This document shows positions 8,033 to 17,772 of a stretch of 64,000 nt of DNA, piece after piece (position 1 is the stretch's first letter; each line of letters starts with the position of its first letter). The position numbers and the translations under genes are program-made. Source of the DNA: Herbidospora yilanensis. GTDB taxonomy: Bacteria; Actinomycetota; Actinomycetes; Streptosporangiales; Streptosporangiaceae. The notes under the pieces are model-generated. The model worked only from the letters and a program-made list of their open reading frames with translations, did no database searches and was not told the origin of the DNA. The stretch spans positions 60,656 through 124,655 of the forward strand of contig NZ_BBXE01000036.1 in NCBI RefSeq assembly GCF_001570565.1, given 5' to 3'.

Positions 8033-10099
8033 TCAGCCCTTCAGACCCAGATGGGTCGCGAAGAAGGCGAGCTGGTCGGCGGCGAGTTCGACGCTCTTGC
8101 TGACCGCGCGCGCCCCGTGCCCCGCCTCGGCCTCGTTCCGGAGCAGGATCGGCCGGTCGCCGCCAGTGGCGTGCTGAAGGGCCGCGGCGGTCTTCCAGGC
8201 GTGCAGCGGGTGGACGCGGGTGTCGCTGGCGAAGACCGTGAACAGGGTCGCCGGGTAGTCGACGCCCTCCTTCACGTGGTGGTAGGGCGAGTAGGCCCAC
8301 AGCCAGCCGAACTCCTCGGCATCGTCGGCCGAGCCGTATTCGACGTTCCAGGTCGCGCCCAGGCCGAACTTCTCGTAGCGGATCATGTCGAGCAGCGGGG
8401 CCGAGCAGACGACGGCGGCGAACAGGTCGGGGCGGCGGGTCAGCGCCGCGCCCACCAGCAGGCCACCGTTGGAGCCACCCGAGATGCCGAGCATCTCGGG
8501 CGTGGTGACGCCCTGGGCGATCAGGAACTCGGCGGCGGCCTCGAAGTCGCGGAAGGTGTTCTGCTTGTTGGCCAGCATGCCGTCGCGGTGCCACTCCTCG
8601 CCCTGCTCGCCGCCGCCCCTGAGCTGGGCGATCGCGTAGACGCCGCCCGCTTCGACCCAGGCCAGCACCGACGCCGAGTAGCCGGGCGTCATCGAGATGC
8701 CGAAGCCGCCGTAGCCGTTGAGGATGGTCGGGCGCGGGCCGTCGCCGTCGACCGGGGAGATCACCAGCAGGTGGACCTCGGCGCCGTCGGCCGACGGGTA
8801 GACCAGGTGCTCGGTCTTCACCGGCGGCACGTCGACCGTGCCGGGGGAGGCCGCCCACAGGGTGGTCTCGCCGGTGCGGGCGTCGAAGCGCTGGATCGTG
8901 GGCGGGGTGGTGTTGTCGGTGTAGCCGAACCAGGCCTCGTGACCGCCCTCGGGGCGTTCGGAGATGCCGCCGATCGTGCCGATGCCGGGCGTGGGCACCG
9001 AGCCGACGCGCTCGCCGGTGTCGAGACGGTGGACGGTGATCTCGGAGATCGCGTGGCGGGTCCAGCCCGCCAGCATGACCGGCTCGTCGAGGTCGTCGAG
9101 GATGGCGTAGTCGCTCAGCACCGCCTCGGGGTCTTCGGGCAGCAGGTCGCGCCACGACTCGTAGCCCGGCTGGTCGGGCGTGGTCACGCAGACCCGGGCC
9201 CGGGGCGCGTCGCGGTCGGTGAAGACGTAGAGCCGCCCGTCGCGCCCGAAGTGGAGCCCGGTCTGGGCGTCGACCCCCTCCTGCACGGTCACCAGCTCCG
9301 GCGCCGCGATGTCGCCCCCGCGCAGGTCGGCCAGCCACAGGTCGTTGCGCGGCGCGGTGCCCCGGGACGCCGAGATCGTCAGCCACGACCCGTCGCGCGA
9401 GACGGAGACCCCGTAGTAGTTGGTCTTCTCCAGCCCCTCGCCGAAGATCAGGACGTCGTCGTCGGGCGAGGCGCCGACCGTGTGCAGGTAGACCCGCCGG
9501 TGGTACTGCTCCTCGTCTTGGGGCACCAGCTCGGGGGCGAGCCGGCGGACGTAGTAGAACCGCTCACCGCCGGGCAGCCAGGCCACGGGGGAGTAGCGGC
9601 AGCGGTCGATCGGCCCCTCGACGATCTCGCCGGAGTCGACCTCCATGACGTAGAGCTTCGACTCCTCGTCGCCGCCCACCGAGATCTGGTAGGCGAGCAG
9701 ACGGCCCTCCTTGTCGGGCTGCCACGTGTCGAGGGTGGTGAGGCCGCTGGGGTCGAGCGCCATCGGGTCGAGCAGGGCCCGCTCGGCGCCGTCGGCGTCG
9801 ACGACGTAGAGGACCGAGTGCTCCTGCTCGGGGGTGCGCCGCATGAAGAAGCGCCGCGCGCCCCGCCAGGCCGGGACCCCGATCGAGCCCGACTTCAGCA
9901 GCTCGGCCACCCGGCCGCGGAACCGCTCACGGCCGGTCAGCTCGGCCTCGCCGAACAGCTTGGCCTGCGCCGCGAGCCAGTCGGCGACCTCGGCGGACGC
10001 CGGCTCCTCCAGCCACCTGTAGGGGTCGGGCACGGTGGTGCCGTGGAGCACGTCGGCCACGTCGGCACGCCTTGCGGCGGGGTAGGAAGGTCGCGTCAT
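8033..10099 (-). CDS. Prolyl oligopeptidase (S9 family, 688 aa)
   Basis: A cytosolic serine peptidase that cuts short peptides after proline. The N-terminal part ([23 protein letters not shown]) and a seven-bladed propeller precede the alpha/beta-hydrolase domain. The catalytic Ser is in GISGGSNGG, the Asp in [12 protein letters not shown] and the His in EAGHGAR near the C-terminus. The length matches the family (about 700) when the ATG at 10097-10099 is used; the frame is open further upstream but without homology. It stands alone between hairpins. Confidence 0.94.
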   Translation of the reverse strand: MTRPSYPAARRADVADVLHGTTVPDPYRWLEEPASAEVADWLAAQAKLFGEAELTGRERFRGRVAELLKSGSIGVPAWRGARRFFMRRTPEQEHSVLYVVDADGAERALLDPMALDPSGLTTLDTWQPDKEGRLLAYQISVGGDEESKLYVMEVDSGEIVEGPIDRCRYSPVAWLPGGERFYYVRRLAPELVPQDEEQYHRRVYLHTVGASPDDDVLIFGEGLEKTNYYGVSVSRDGSWLTISASRGTAPRNDLWLADLRGGDIAAPELVTVQEGVDAQTGLHFGRDGRLYVFTDRDAPRARVCVTTPDQPGYESWRDLLPEDPEAVLSDYAILDDLDEPVMLAGWTRHAISEITVHRLDTGERVGSVPTPGIGTIGGISERPEGGHEAWFGYTDNTTPPTIQRFDARTGETTLWAASPGTVDVPPVKTEHLVYPSADGAEVHLLVISPVDGDGPRPTILNGYGGFGISMTPGYSASVLAWVEAGGVYAIAQLRGGGEQGEEWHRDGMLANKQNTFRDFEAAAEFLIAQGVTTPEMLGISGGSNGGLLVGAALTRRPDLFAAVVCSAPLLDMIRYEKFGLGATWNVEYGSADDAEEFGWLWAYSPYHHVKEGVDYPATLFTVFASDTRVHPLHAWKTAAALQHATGGDRPILLRNEAEAGHGARAVSKSVELAADQLAFFATHLGLKG

Positions 10100-10386
10100 G
10101 CCTGGCACTCTAAGGCAGCTCACCGACAGCCCGACACCGTTGGCCGACACGCCTGGCGGGGGGAGTAAAAAGATGATCGCCGGGGCATAAAGAGCATCAG
10201 GCGTACCAGTTGCCCAGGTTATGGGGTGGCGGACTTGTCTTCGCAAAGGACACACTTTGGTTGAGGACGGTGCCGTGGTGACCATCCGCTGGGCCGTCCG
10301 GCGGAGGTCCGTGTGAAAGAACGACCCGAGTCCCAACAGACGGGGCCACAACTCCGGCGCACAGCCATGGCCGGGGAGGTCGGCTG

Positions 10387-10896
10387 ATGCGCCAGGTTCT
10401 ACTCCTCAACGCAACCTACGAGCCACTGACCACTCTCTCGATGCACCGGGCGATCGTGCTGGTGCTCCGCGAGAAGGCCGACATCATCCATCGCGACGGC
10501 CGCGGCGGTGTGCTCCGCTCCGCGACCCGGACCCTCGACATCCCGTCGGTGATCCGGCTTCGCCGCTACGTCCGCATTCCCTACCGGTCGAGGATCCCGC
10601 TCACGCGGGCGGCGCTGATGCGCCGCGACGACTTCCGCTGCGCCTACTGCGGCCAGCGGGCCGAGACGATCGACCACGTCATCCCCCGCTCCAAGGGCGG
10701 CCCGCACACGTGGGAGAACTGCGTGGCGTCGTGCATGCCCTGCAACCATCGCAAGGCCGACAAACTCCTGGAGGAGATCGGCTGGCAGCTCCGGGTGCTC
10801 CCGGTGGTCCCGCGCGGGCCCCACTGGAGGCTGATCGGCGCCCAGCTCGACGGGGACCCGCAATGGGCTCCCTACCTTGAGGAGTCGGCGGCCTAG
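10387..10896 (+). CDS. HNH endonuclease family protein (169 aa)
   Basis: The conserved actinobacterial stand-alone HNH protein. The N-terminus (LLLNATYEPLTTLSMHRAIVLVL) is typical. The HNH core follows: CAYCGQ, the Asp-His pair in TIDHVIPRSKGG, the Asn in WENCVASC, and CNHRKADK, giving two CxxC metal-binding pairs. Its cellular role is not established. The ATG has GGGGAGG upstream. The next gene starts ten bases after its stop, so they probably share a transcript. Confidence 0.92.
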   Translation: MRQVLLLNATYEPLTTLSMHRAIVLVLREKADIIHRDGRGGVLRSATRTLDIPSVIRLRRYVRIPYRSRIPLTRAALMRRDDFRCAYCGQRAETIDHVIPRSKGGPHTWENCVASCMPCNHRKADKLLEEIGWQLRVLPVVPRGPHWRLIGAQLDGDPQWAPYLEESAA

Positions 10897-10906
10897 GATC
10901 CGGTGC

Positions 10907-11722
10907 ATGACCTGGGTTCTGAGCGACGATGTCACCGGTTTCCCCGGTGACGCCGAAGACTGGCTGCTCCGCGACCCCGTGCGCAACACGGTCCCGCTGA
11001 CCGTGCTGCGGGGGTTGCGGGGCGGCGTCTTCCGCGACGACAACCTCTGCGGCTGGTTCGTCGAAGACGACCAGGTCGCCGGGGCGATCCTGCACACCCC
11101 GCCCTACCCGCTCCTGCTGGGCGCGGTGCCCGTGCACGCCCTCGGGGCGCTGGCCCGCGAGCTGATCGCGATCGACCACCCGGTCCCGGGCGTCTCCGCC
11201 CCGCTGGAGGTGGCCGAGGCCTTCAGCCGCGTCTGGTGGCGTCCCGAGACCTTCCGCCGCAGGGAGCGCCTCTACCGTCTGACCGCCCTGGCCCCGCACA
11301 GAACCCCCGGCTCGTCCCGTACGGCCACCGCCGCCGACCGCGACCATCTCGTCGCCTGGTTCCGCGCCTTCCAGAACGAGGCCCACGTCGACCGCGACGC
11401 CGACCCGACTCCGCTGGTCTCGGCCCGGACCAACCGGGAGGAACTCCTCTACTGGGACGACGCGGGATCGCCCGTCTCCATGGCCGCCTTCTCCCAGCCG
11501 ATCGCGGGCATGTCGCGGATCGGCCCGGTCTACACCCCGCCGGAGCTGCGCGGCAGGGGCTACGGCTCGGCGGTCACCCACGCCGCCACCGCCGCCGCCC
11601 TGGCGGCCGGCGCCACCGAGGTGCTGCTCTTCACCGACCTGTCGAACCCGACCTCGAACTCGATCTACCGGAAGCTCGGCTACGTCCCGGTGGGCGACTA
11701 CGCCTCGGTCTCCTTCACCTAG
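10907..11722 (+). CDS. GNAT family N-acetyltransferase (271 aa)
   Basis: The C-terminal half carries a clear acetyl-CoA fold (PPELRGRGYGSAVTHAATAAALAAGA, then NPTSNSIYRKLGYVPVGDY). The N-terminal 130 residues are a second, degenerate acetyltransferase-like half. The substrate is unknown. I chose the ATG at 10907 (MTWVLSDDV) with AGGA upstream; an upstream in-frame start overlaps the HNH gene. Together with the HNH gene and the fmdB-like gene it seems to form a small plus-strand operon. Confidence 0.88.
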   Translation: MTWVLSDDVTGFPGDAEDWLLRDPVRNTVPLTVLRGLRGGVFRDDNLCGWFVEDDQVAGAILHTPPYPLLLGAVPVHALGALARELIAIDHPVPGVSAPLEVAEAFSRVWWRPETFRRRERLYRLTALAPHRTPGSSRTATAADRDHLVAWFRAFQNEAHVDRDADPTPLVSARTNREELLYWDDAGSPVSMAAFSQPIAGMSRIGPVYTPPELRGRGYGSAVTHAATAAALAAGATEVLLFTDLSNPTSNSIYRKLGYVPVGDYASVSFT

Positions 11723-11750
11723 GCCGGCGTGGGGACCGTAGTCTGGTCGC

Positions 11751-11966
11751 ATGCCGCGTTATGACTACCGCTGCCGCGCCTGCGGTTCGACCTTCGAGCT
11801 CAATCGCCCCATGGCCGAGGCCAACGCCCCCGCCCCCTGCCCCGGCGGCCACGACGACACGGTGAAACTCCTCTCCACGGTCGCGGTGACCGGCACCGCC
11901 TCCGGCCCGGCCGCCCGCCCCTCAGGTGGCGGTGGCGGCTGCTGCGGCGGGGGCTGCTGCGGCTGA
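11751..11966 (+). CDS. FmdB-type zinc-ribbon protein (71 aa)
   Basis: A small putative metal-binding regulatory protein. MPRYDYRCRACGSTFE gives the first Cys pair of the zinc ribbon; the second metal pair is incomplete (CPGGH), so binding may use a Cys and a His. The C-terminus is unusual: a Gly tract with two CC pairs (CCGGGCCG), which could hold a metal. It starts 28 bases after the acetyltransferase gene. Confidence 0.85.
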   Translation: MPRYDYRCRACGSTFELNRPMAEANAPAPCPGGHDDTVKLLSTVAVTGTASGPAARPSGGGGGCCGGGCCG

Positions 11967-12036
11967 CCCGGCGTCACCGCCGCGGCGGCATGGCGTCGCG
12001 GCGGCCCGGTGGCGTCGCCGCGTGCACGTCGGCCCG

Positions 12037-12792
12037 TCAGCGGCGGATCGCCGAGATCACGAGGCCGGCCAGCTCCTCCGTCGTTTCGACGCCGGTCTCC
12101 ATGTCGGGATTGTGCTCGGTCAGAACCGCGATGAGCAGGTCGGACCTCCCCGAGGAGAGCCGGCCGACGCTGTTGACCACCCACCTGCCTCCGTGGTCGC
12201 CCACCGGCATCCAGCCGTTCTTGATCGCGACCTGCTCCCCGGGCCGGGCCGCCGCGCCGACGCCCCAGGCCTGGGAGGGCTCGACCGAGGTCATCAGGGT
12301 GTGGGCGTAGGCCCGGTTGCCGGCCGTCACGGGTCCGGTGGGTGAGGTCAGCAGATCGAGGACTTTGAGCTGGTCGGCCGGGCAGCTCCGGGTGGTGCCC
12401 CAGGCCGGGGCCGGCCAGGTCTGGTCGACGCCCAGGCCGTGCAGCAGGCGGGTGAGGCCCGCGCTGCCGCCCAGCTCGACCGCGAGCTCCTGGGCCGCCG
12501 CGTTGTCGCTCCGGCGCATCATCGCCTCGGCGCGCACCCGCTCGGCCGGGGTCGGCTCGCGCCGCCCGGACTGGGCGTTGAGGAGGGTGCCCAGCAGGAT
12601 GCCCACCTTGGCGACGCTGGCCAGCCGGAACATGCCGGGCGCCGGTTCGACCGTGAACCGGGTTCCGGCCAGGCGGTCGTGGACGGCCACCGCCGCGCGC
12701 CCCGGGCGGGTGCGCAGGTAGGCGGCCACCTCACGCGTCAGCGTCAGCCGGTCGGCCGGGCAGAAGGCCCCTTCGGAGGCCCCTTCAGCCAT
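12037..12792 (-). CDS. Serine hydrolase of the class A beta-lactamase fold (251 aa)
   Basis: The penicillin-binding fold is shown by SVAK (active-site Ser and Lys), SDN in MRRSDNAAAQELA, and KNG in place of KTG near residue 205. The Glu166 region of true class A enzymes is not evident, and I see no signal peptide, so the protein may be cytosolic and need not be a resistance enzyme. I chose the ATG at 12790-12792 because GAGGT lies just upstream; the frame extends 23 codons further up. Confidence 0.82.
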   Translation of the reverse strand: MAEGASEGAFCPADRLTLTREVAAYLRTRPGRAAVAVHDRLAGTRFTVEPAPGMFRLASVAKVGILLGTLLNAQSGRREPTPAERVRAEAMMRRSDNAAAQELAVELGGSAGLTRLLHGLGVDQTWPAPAWGTTRSCPADQLKVLDLLTSPTGPVTAGNRAYAHTLMTSVEPSQAWGVGAAARPGEQVAIKNGWMPVGDHGGRWVVNSVGRLSSGRSDLLIAVLTEHNPDMETGVETTEELAGLVISAIRR

Positions 12793-12905
12793 CGTGGGCA
12801 CCTCGCGCGCGGCTCTGACCCGCGTGCATGCCGCCGGTAGGGACCTCAGGTTCATGATCACAGAGTCGGCCGAGGGCCCTGACCGGCGGTTTCACGACAC
12901 GCGGG

Positions 12906-13394
12906 TTATGCCGCAGTCTTACTCCGGCGCTGGAACGGCAGGAATCGTTCGGGTAAGTGGGGGCGTGCCGGGATGTCGGTGGACTCGACCGAGATGATCC
13001 GGTCGAAGCGGAACGCGCGGATGCCGCGGCGCATGCGGCACCAGCCCGCCAGATACCAGTGTTCGCGGTGGACGAGGCAGGTCACCGGCTCCACGTCGCG
13101 GACGCTGAGGTTGCCGGCGGCGTCGAGGTAGTGGATGCGGACGACGAGCCGGGAGGTGATGGCCTGGGCGACCGCGCGGGCGCGGCGGGCGACGTCGGGG
13201 GACAGGGGAGTCGTCAGGGTGGACAGGGTCGTCGCGATCACATCGTCGTCGAGCTCGATGTGGTCGAGCGCGTGGCGCAGACCCCGGCGCGCGGTCACGG
13301 ACTGTGGACCGGCGCCGAGGTGGGCGAGCGAGAGCGCGAGCGCGGCGAGCTCGGCGGTCGTCAGGGACCCGTTGTGCCGAATGACAGTGGCCAT
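12906..13394 (-). CDS. Truncated WYL-domain protein (162 aa)
   Basis: Residues 70-145 form a WYL-like ligand-binding domain (VRIHYLDAAGNLSVRDVEP, then REHWYLAGWCRMRRGIRAFRFDRI). The usual N-terminal winged helix and the C-terminal WCX extension of PafBC/DeoR-like regulators (about 320 residues) are both absent. An in-frame TAA lies nine bases before the ATG, so this is not a start-choice problem. It may be a degraded regulator or a ligand-binding half protein. It lies 38 bases after ilvD, in the same direction. Confidence 0.78.
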   Translation of the reverse strand: MATVIRHNGSLTTAELAALALSLAHLGAGPQSVTARRGLRHALDHIELDDDVIATTLSTLTTPLSPDVARRARAVAQAITSRLVVRIHYLDAAGNLSVRDVEPVTCLVHREHWYLAGWCRMRRGIRAFRFDRIISVESTDIPARPHLPERFLPFQRRSKTAA

Positions 13395-13432
13395 ACCTTG
13401 ATTTTAGATAAGCCCACTGACATTTTCTCGAA

Positions 13433-15277
13433 CTAGTTCGCGAGCTGAGAGAGGTCTCGTGAGGCTCCGGTGCTCGCCGAGGTGGTCAGCGCGGCGTAGG
13501 CCTGGAGGGCGGCGGTGACCGGGCGCTCGCGGTCGTGCGGGCGGTAGCGGCCGAGCTCGGCCAGCAGCTTCTCGCGGCGGGCGGCCAGGTCGGCCTGGGA
13601 CACCTTCAGCTCGATCGAGCGGCCGGGGATGTCGATCTCGATCAGGTCGCCGTCTTCGACCAGGGCGATCGTGCCGCCCTCGGCCGCCTCGGGGGAGGCG
13701 TGGCCGATCGACAGGCCCGAGGTGCCGCCGGAGAAACGGCCGTCGGTGACCAGCGCGCAGGCCTTGCCCAGGCCGCGTCCCTTGAGGAAGGACGTGGGGT
13801 AGAGCATCTCCTGCATGCCGGGGCCGCCCTTGGGGCCCTCGTAGCGGATGACGACGACGTCGCCCTCCTTGACCCCGCCGCCGAGGATGCCGTCGACGGC
13901 GGCCTCCTGCGATTCGAACACCACGGCCGGGCCGGAGAACTTCCAGATCGACTCGTCGACGCCCGCGGTCTTCACGACGCAGCCGTCGACGGCGATGTTG
14001 CCGTAGAGGACGGCCAGGCCGCCGTCCTTGGTGTAGGCGTGCTCGACGTCGCGGATGCAGCCCTCGGCGCGGTCGACGTCGAGCGTCTCCCAGCGGTTGT
14101 CCTGCGAGTAGGGCTTCACCGTGCGGACGTTGCCGGGCGCGGCGTGCCACAGATCGGGGTTGACCGCGCTGGGCGACCGCACGTCCCACCTGTCGAGCAG
14201 GTCGCCGAGGGTGCCGCCGTTCACGGTGACGGTGTCGCGGTGGAGCAGGCCGCCGCGGTCGAGCTCGGCCAGGATCGCGGGGATGCCGCCGGCCCGGTGG
14301 ACGTCTTCGATGTGGTACTTGTTCGTCGCCGGGGCGACCTTGCACAGGCACGGCACCCGCAGGGAGATCTCGTTGATCTCCTTCAGGCCGAAGTCGACCC
14401 CGGCCTCGCGGGCCGCCGCCAGGATGTGGAGGATCGTGTTGGTCGACCCGCCCATGGCGACGTCGAGGGCCATGGCGTTCTCGAACGCGTCCTTGGTGGC
14501 GATCGAGAGGGGCAGCACGGAGAGATCGTCGTTCTCGTAGTAGCGCCGGGCGATCTCGACGACCTGCTTGCCGGCGTCCTTGTAGAGCTGCTCGCGGGCC
14601 TTGTGGGTGGCCAGGATCGTGCCGTTGCCGGGCAGGCCCAGGCCGATCGCCTCGACGAGGCAGTTCATCGAGTTGGCGGTGAACATGCCGCTGCAGGAGC
14701 CGCAGGTCGGGCAGGCGTCCTCTTCCATCGCCAGCAGTTCCTCGTCGGAGACGCTGTCGTCGGCCGCCGCGATCATGGGGTCGATCAGGTCGAGCTTGCG
14801 GCCCTTGCCGGCGATCTGGGTCTTGCCGGCCTCCATCGGGCCGCCCGACACGAAGACGGTCGGGATGTTCAGCCGCATGGCCGCCAGCAGCATGCCCGGG
14901 GTGATCTTGTCGCAGTTGGAGACGCAGATCAGCGCGTCGGCGCAGTGGGCGTTGACCATGTATTCGACCGCGTCGGCGATCAGCTCGCGCGAGGGCAGCG
15001 AGTAGAGCATGCCGCCGTGGCCCATCGCGATGCCGTCGTCGACGGCGATGGTGTTGAACTCGCGCGGGATCGCGCCCGCCTCGCGGATCGCGCCCGCCAC
15101 CACGTCGCCGACCTCGCGGAGGTGGACGTGGCCCGGCACGAACTGGGTGAAGCTGTTGGCCACCGCGACGATCGGCTTGCCGAAGTCGCTTCCGGCTACC
15201 CCGGTCGCCCGGAGCAGGGCCCGGGCACCGGCCATGTTCCTGCCGTGGGTGACCGTTCGAGACCTGAGGGCGGGCAT
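13433..15277 (-). CDS. ilvD: Dihydroxy-acid dehydratase
   Basis: The enzyme dehydrates 2,3-dihydroxy-acids in valine, leucine and isoleucine synthesis. The iron-sulfur ligands are in [10 protein letters not shown] and in [19 protein letters not shown]; other family signatures are GGSTNT and [15 protein letters not shown]. The length of 614 residues is typical when the start is the ATG at 15275-15277 ([21 protein letters not shown]). The frame is open for 23 more codons upstream. It is not linked to ilvB, ilvN or ilvC here. Confidence 0.96.
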   Translation of the reverse strand: MPALRSRTVTHGRNMAGARALLRATGVAGSDFGKPIVAVANSFTQFVPGHVHLREVGDVVAGAIREAGAIPREFNTIAVDDGIAMGHGGMLYSLPSRELIADAVEYMVNAHCADALICVSNCDKITPGMLLAAMRLNIPTVFVSGGPMEAGKTQIAGKGRKLDLIDPMIAAADDSVSDEELLAMEEDACPTCGSCSGMFTANSMNCLVEAIGLGLPGNGTILATHKAREQLYKDAGKQVVEIARRYYENDDLSVLPLSIATKDAFENAMALDVAMGGSTNTILHILAAAREAGVDFGLKEINEISLRVPCLCKVAPATNKYHIEDVHRAGGIPAILAELDRGGLLHRDTVTVNGGTLGDLLDRWDVRSPSAVNPDLWHAAPGNVRTVKPYSQDNRWETLDVDRAEGCIRDVEHAYTKDGGLAVLYGNIAVDGCVVKTAGVDESIWKFSGPAVVFESQEAAVDGILGGGVKEGDVVVIRYEGPKGGPGMQEMLYPTSFLKGRGLGKACALVTDGRFSGGTSGLSIGHASPEAAEGGTIALVEDGDLIEIDIPGRSIELKVSQADLAARREKLLAELGRYRPHDRERPVTAALQAYAALTTSASTGASRDLSQLAN

Positions 15278-15365
15278 GGCCAGACTCCGATCAGAAGACG
15301 TTCGACGTCCATACATGGTAAGTCCGCCGCCCGAGCACTGAGACACGGGTCCCAGAACGTGAAAC

Positions 15366-15391
15366 GGCCCGTGCCGCCCCGGGCACGGGCC
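15366..15391 (-). terminator. Hairpin between the NERD gene and ilvD
   Basis: Ten-base perfect arms GGCCCGTGCC at 15366-15375 and GGCACGGGCC at 15382-15391 with a six-base loop, followed on the minus strand by GTTTC. It lies 31 bases past the NERD gene stop and 89 bases before the ilvD start. I read it as the NERD terminator. Confidence 0.65.
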
Positions 15392-15422
15392 TGATCGGAC
15401 GATGGATTAGAACGTTCCTCTG

Positions 15423-16190
15423 TCAGGCCTCGCTGTAGCGCGAGGGCAGGACGTTCTCGGCGGCCTTGAAGATCGAATCGACCTCCGAGGCCGTGAGCGA
15501 CTTCTCCCGCTTGGTGATCCACTTGCGGACCATGCTGCCGGAGAACACGTCGACCTCGCGGATGTTGAGGATCCGCCAGGGGATCGCCGGCCCGTAGATG
15601 GCCAGCGACGGAACGACGGTGATCTCGCGGCCGAGCGCCTTGCTGATCAGGTCGCCGGCCTGGGTGGCCTCCCAGCGCGCCTCGTCGAGGCGCGGCTTCT
15701 GGTTGAACGGTCCGTGGAAGAGCTTGCGGTGTGACTGCACGCGGACGGGAAGACGCCGGTCCCACTTCTCGGAGTCGACCGCGTAGACCCCTGTCGGGCC
15801 CACCACCAGATGGTCGATCTGGGCGTCGCTGCCGGGGATCGACCGGGCGTGGAGCGTGCGGTAACCACCGCGTTCGAGCTTCTTCAACTGGGCCTCGGTC
15901 CGCCGCTCCGCGACCGACGGCCGCCGCCAGGCCGGGACGGACGAGGTCGTCCGGGCCCGGTAGACGGTCAGCCCGATCGCGGTCAGCACCAAGAACACGA
16001 GACCCGTCCGGACGCTTCCGAACAGCAGGCCCGTCACGATCCCCACCGCGACGGAGATGGCTGCTCGGCGTACCAGATCCTGGTATCTGGGTTGCTGCAA
16101 GGTGCTCCGCAGAGACGCGCGCTCTACTGGCGCGTAGGTCGACGCGGGCGTGTCGGGTCGCGTCGGGGGGCGCTCCTCACGATCGCTCAC
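15423..16190 (-). CDS. NERD-domain membrane protein (255 aa)
   Basis: After a basic N-terminus come two membrane helices (about residues 42-80: AAISVAVGIVTGLLFG and LVFLVLTAIGLTVY), then a NERD (nuclease-related) domain with VAERRTEAQLKKLERGGYRTLH, the acidic core SDAQIDHLVVGPTGVYAVDSE and later ITVVPSLAIYG. The IDH-xxxGP-xG-x8 spacing matches the restriction-endonuclease-like fold. The substrate is unknown. The GTG at 16188-16190 is the likeliest start; its ribosome site is weak. Further upstream the open frame only runs antisense to the amidase. Confidence 0.8.
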   Translation of the reverse strand: MSDREERPPTRPDTPASTYAPVERASLRSTLQQPRYQDLVRRAAISVAVGIVTGLLFGSVRTGLVFLVLTAIGLTVYRARTTSSVPAWRRPSVAERRTEAQLKKLERGGYRTLHARSIPGSDAQIDHLVVGPTGVYAVDSEKWDRRLPVRVQSHRKLFHGPFNQKPRLDEARWEATQAGDLISKALGREITVVPSLAIYGPAIPWRILNIREVDVFSGSMVRKWITKREKSLTASEVDSIFKAAENVLPSRYSEA

Positions 16191-16364
16191 CCAGATCGGT
16201 GACGCATCGTGACCCTCTTCGGGCGCTAGACGGCTATCCACATAACAGACCGTAGTTGAGGCGCCAAGCTGTTGCCTAGTGGAGCCTGGTTCATACTTTT
16301 GTGGCCAACATTTGCTGATTCGTGTGTGCTGGTATAGGGCATCATCTCTAGATATCTTCCGGCA

Positions 16365-17762
16365 GTGGCCGGCATTCATGATCTCACCGCTCTCGAACTC
16401 GCCTCCGCGGTTCGTGCCCGTGACCTGTCCCCCGTCGAGATCGCGGAACACTATCTCGCCCGTGCCGACGAGGTCGGCGCCTACGTCACCGTGACCGCCG
16501 ATCTGGCCCTTGAGCAGGCACGACGCCTCGAAAACGAAGATCCGGGAGACCGGCCGCTGTTCGGCGTGCCGGTGCCGGTGAAAGACCTGAACTTCGTGAA
16601 GGGCGTGCCCGTCAGGTTCGGTTCGGCCACTTATGAGGGCTTCACGGCGCCGGTGGACGACTCGCTCGTCACCCGCCTTCGCGACGCCGGGACCGTTATG
16701 ACCGGTAAGACCAATTCGCCAGAGTTTGGTTTGCCCTGTTACACGGAACCTACCGTCGCGCCACCGGCCCGCACCCCCTGGGACGTCACGAGGTCGGCCG
16801 GGGGGTCGAGCGGGGGAGCGGCGGCCGCCGTGGCCGCCGGGCTCGCGCCGGTCGCGCACGGCAGTGACGGAGCGGGGTCGATCCGCATCCCGGCGGCGGC
16901 GTGCGGGCTGTTCGGCATCAAGCCCAGTCGTGGACGCGTCTCGCTCGCCCCGATGATCCCCGACCTGGCGGGGTTGTCGGCCAACGGCCCGCTGGCCCGT
17001 GACGTCGCCGACGCGGCGGCCCTGCTCGACGTGCTGGCCCACCACCAGCCGGGCGACCTCTACCGGGCGCCCGATCCCCAGACGACGTTCCTCGCCTACA
17101 CCAAGCGCGATCCCGGCCGCCTGCGGATCGCGCGCCACCGCGACCCGGTGGTCGAGGGGGCGGAGCTCCATCCCGAGGTCGTGGCGGCCTACGAGAAGGC
17201 GTCGGCCCTCCTGGAAGGGCTCGGCCACGAGGTCGTCGACATCGACAACCCCTACGGCGCCGACGTCGTGCCGCTGTTCGAGCGCATGTGGTTCGCATTC
17301 GCGTGCATGCACCCCGTCGCGCCGGAGAAGGAGCACCTGCTGCGGCCCGTCACGGCGTGGTTGCGGGAGCGCGGGTTCGCCACGCCCGCGCCCGACTTCC
17401 TCAGGGCCTGGTCGGCGCTGCAACTGACGACCAGGTTCGCGCTGCTGGTCACCGACGCCTTCGACGCGGTGCTCACGCCGACCGTCACCGGGCTGACCCC
17501 GGAGATCGGCTGGTTCGAGGACGTCGACGACCCGTCCGAGACCTTCGAGCGCATGAAGCGGTTCGCGCCGTTCGCGGCCGCCTACAACCTCAGCGGCCAG
17601 CCCGCGGTCAACCTGCCGATCCACTGGACGCCCGACGGCCTGCCCGTCGGCGTCATGCTGGCCGGCCGGTGGGCCGACGAGGGCACCCTCATAATGCTGT
17701 CGGCCCAGGTCGAACAGGCGGTGGGCGGCTTCTGGGGAGACCGCCGCCCACCGGGGTGGTAG
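16365..17762 (+). CDS. Amidase signature family enzyme (465 aa)
   Basis: It hydrolyses an amide bond in an unknown substrate. The catalytic triad is visible: Lys in VPVKDLNFV, the cis-Ser in SAGGSSGGAAAAVAAG, and the nucleophile Ser in GSDGAGSIRIPAAACGLFGIKPSRGR. The C-terminus (NLSGQPAVNLPIHW) is typical of 6-aminohexanoate hydrolase and GatA-like amidases, but the length and lack of gatB/gatC nearby argue against tRNA amidation. The GTG at 16365 has only a weak ribosome site. Confidence 0.92.
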   Translation: MAGIHDLTALELASAVRARDLSPVEIAEHYLARADEVGAYVTVTADLALEQARRLENEDPGDRPLFGVPVPVKDLNFVKGVPVRFGSATYEGFTAPVDDSLVTRLRDAGTVMTGKTNSPEFGLPCYTEPTVAPPARTPWDVTRSAGGSSGGAAAAVAAGLAPVAHGSDGAGSIRIPAAACGLFGIKPSRGRVSLAPMIPDLAGLSANGPLARDVADAAALLDVLAHHQPGDLYRAPDPQTTFLAYTKRDPGRLRIARHRDPVVEGAELHPEVVAAYEKASALLEGLGHEVVDIDNPYGADVVPLFERMWFAFACMHPVAPEKEHLLRPVTAWLRERGFATPAPDFLRAWSALQLTTRFALLVTDAFDAVLTPTVTGLTPEIGWFEDVDDPSETFERMKRFAPFAAAYNLSGQPAVNLPIHWTPDGLPVGVMLAGRWADEGTLIMLSAQVEQAVGGFWGDRRPPGW

Positions 17763-17772
17763 CGGCCGGAGG

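Noticed and set aside
8051..10168. A 705-residue open frame antisense to the prolyl oligopeptidase gene
   Set aside because: Shadow frame with biased composition; the peptidase on the minus strand has its full catalytic triad.
12037..12792. Calling the serine hydrolase an antibiotic-resistance beta-lactamase
   Set aside because: The SxxK, SDN and KxG motifs are there but the Glu166 region and a signal peptide are not evident, so resistance is not supported.
15366..15391. Attenuator for ilvD
   Set aside because: The hairpin lies before ilvD, but I see no leader peptide rich in Val, Leu or Ile; its place just past the NERD gene stop fits a terminator better.
16191..17624. Upstream extension of the NERD protein frame
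   Set aside because: It would run antisense through most of the amidase gene; homology to NERD proteins and membrane helices begins only after the GTG at 16190.
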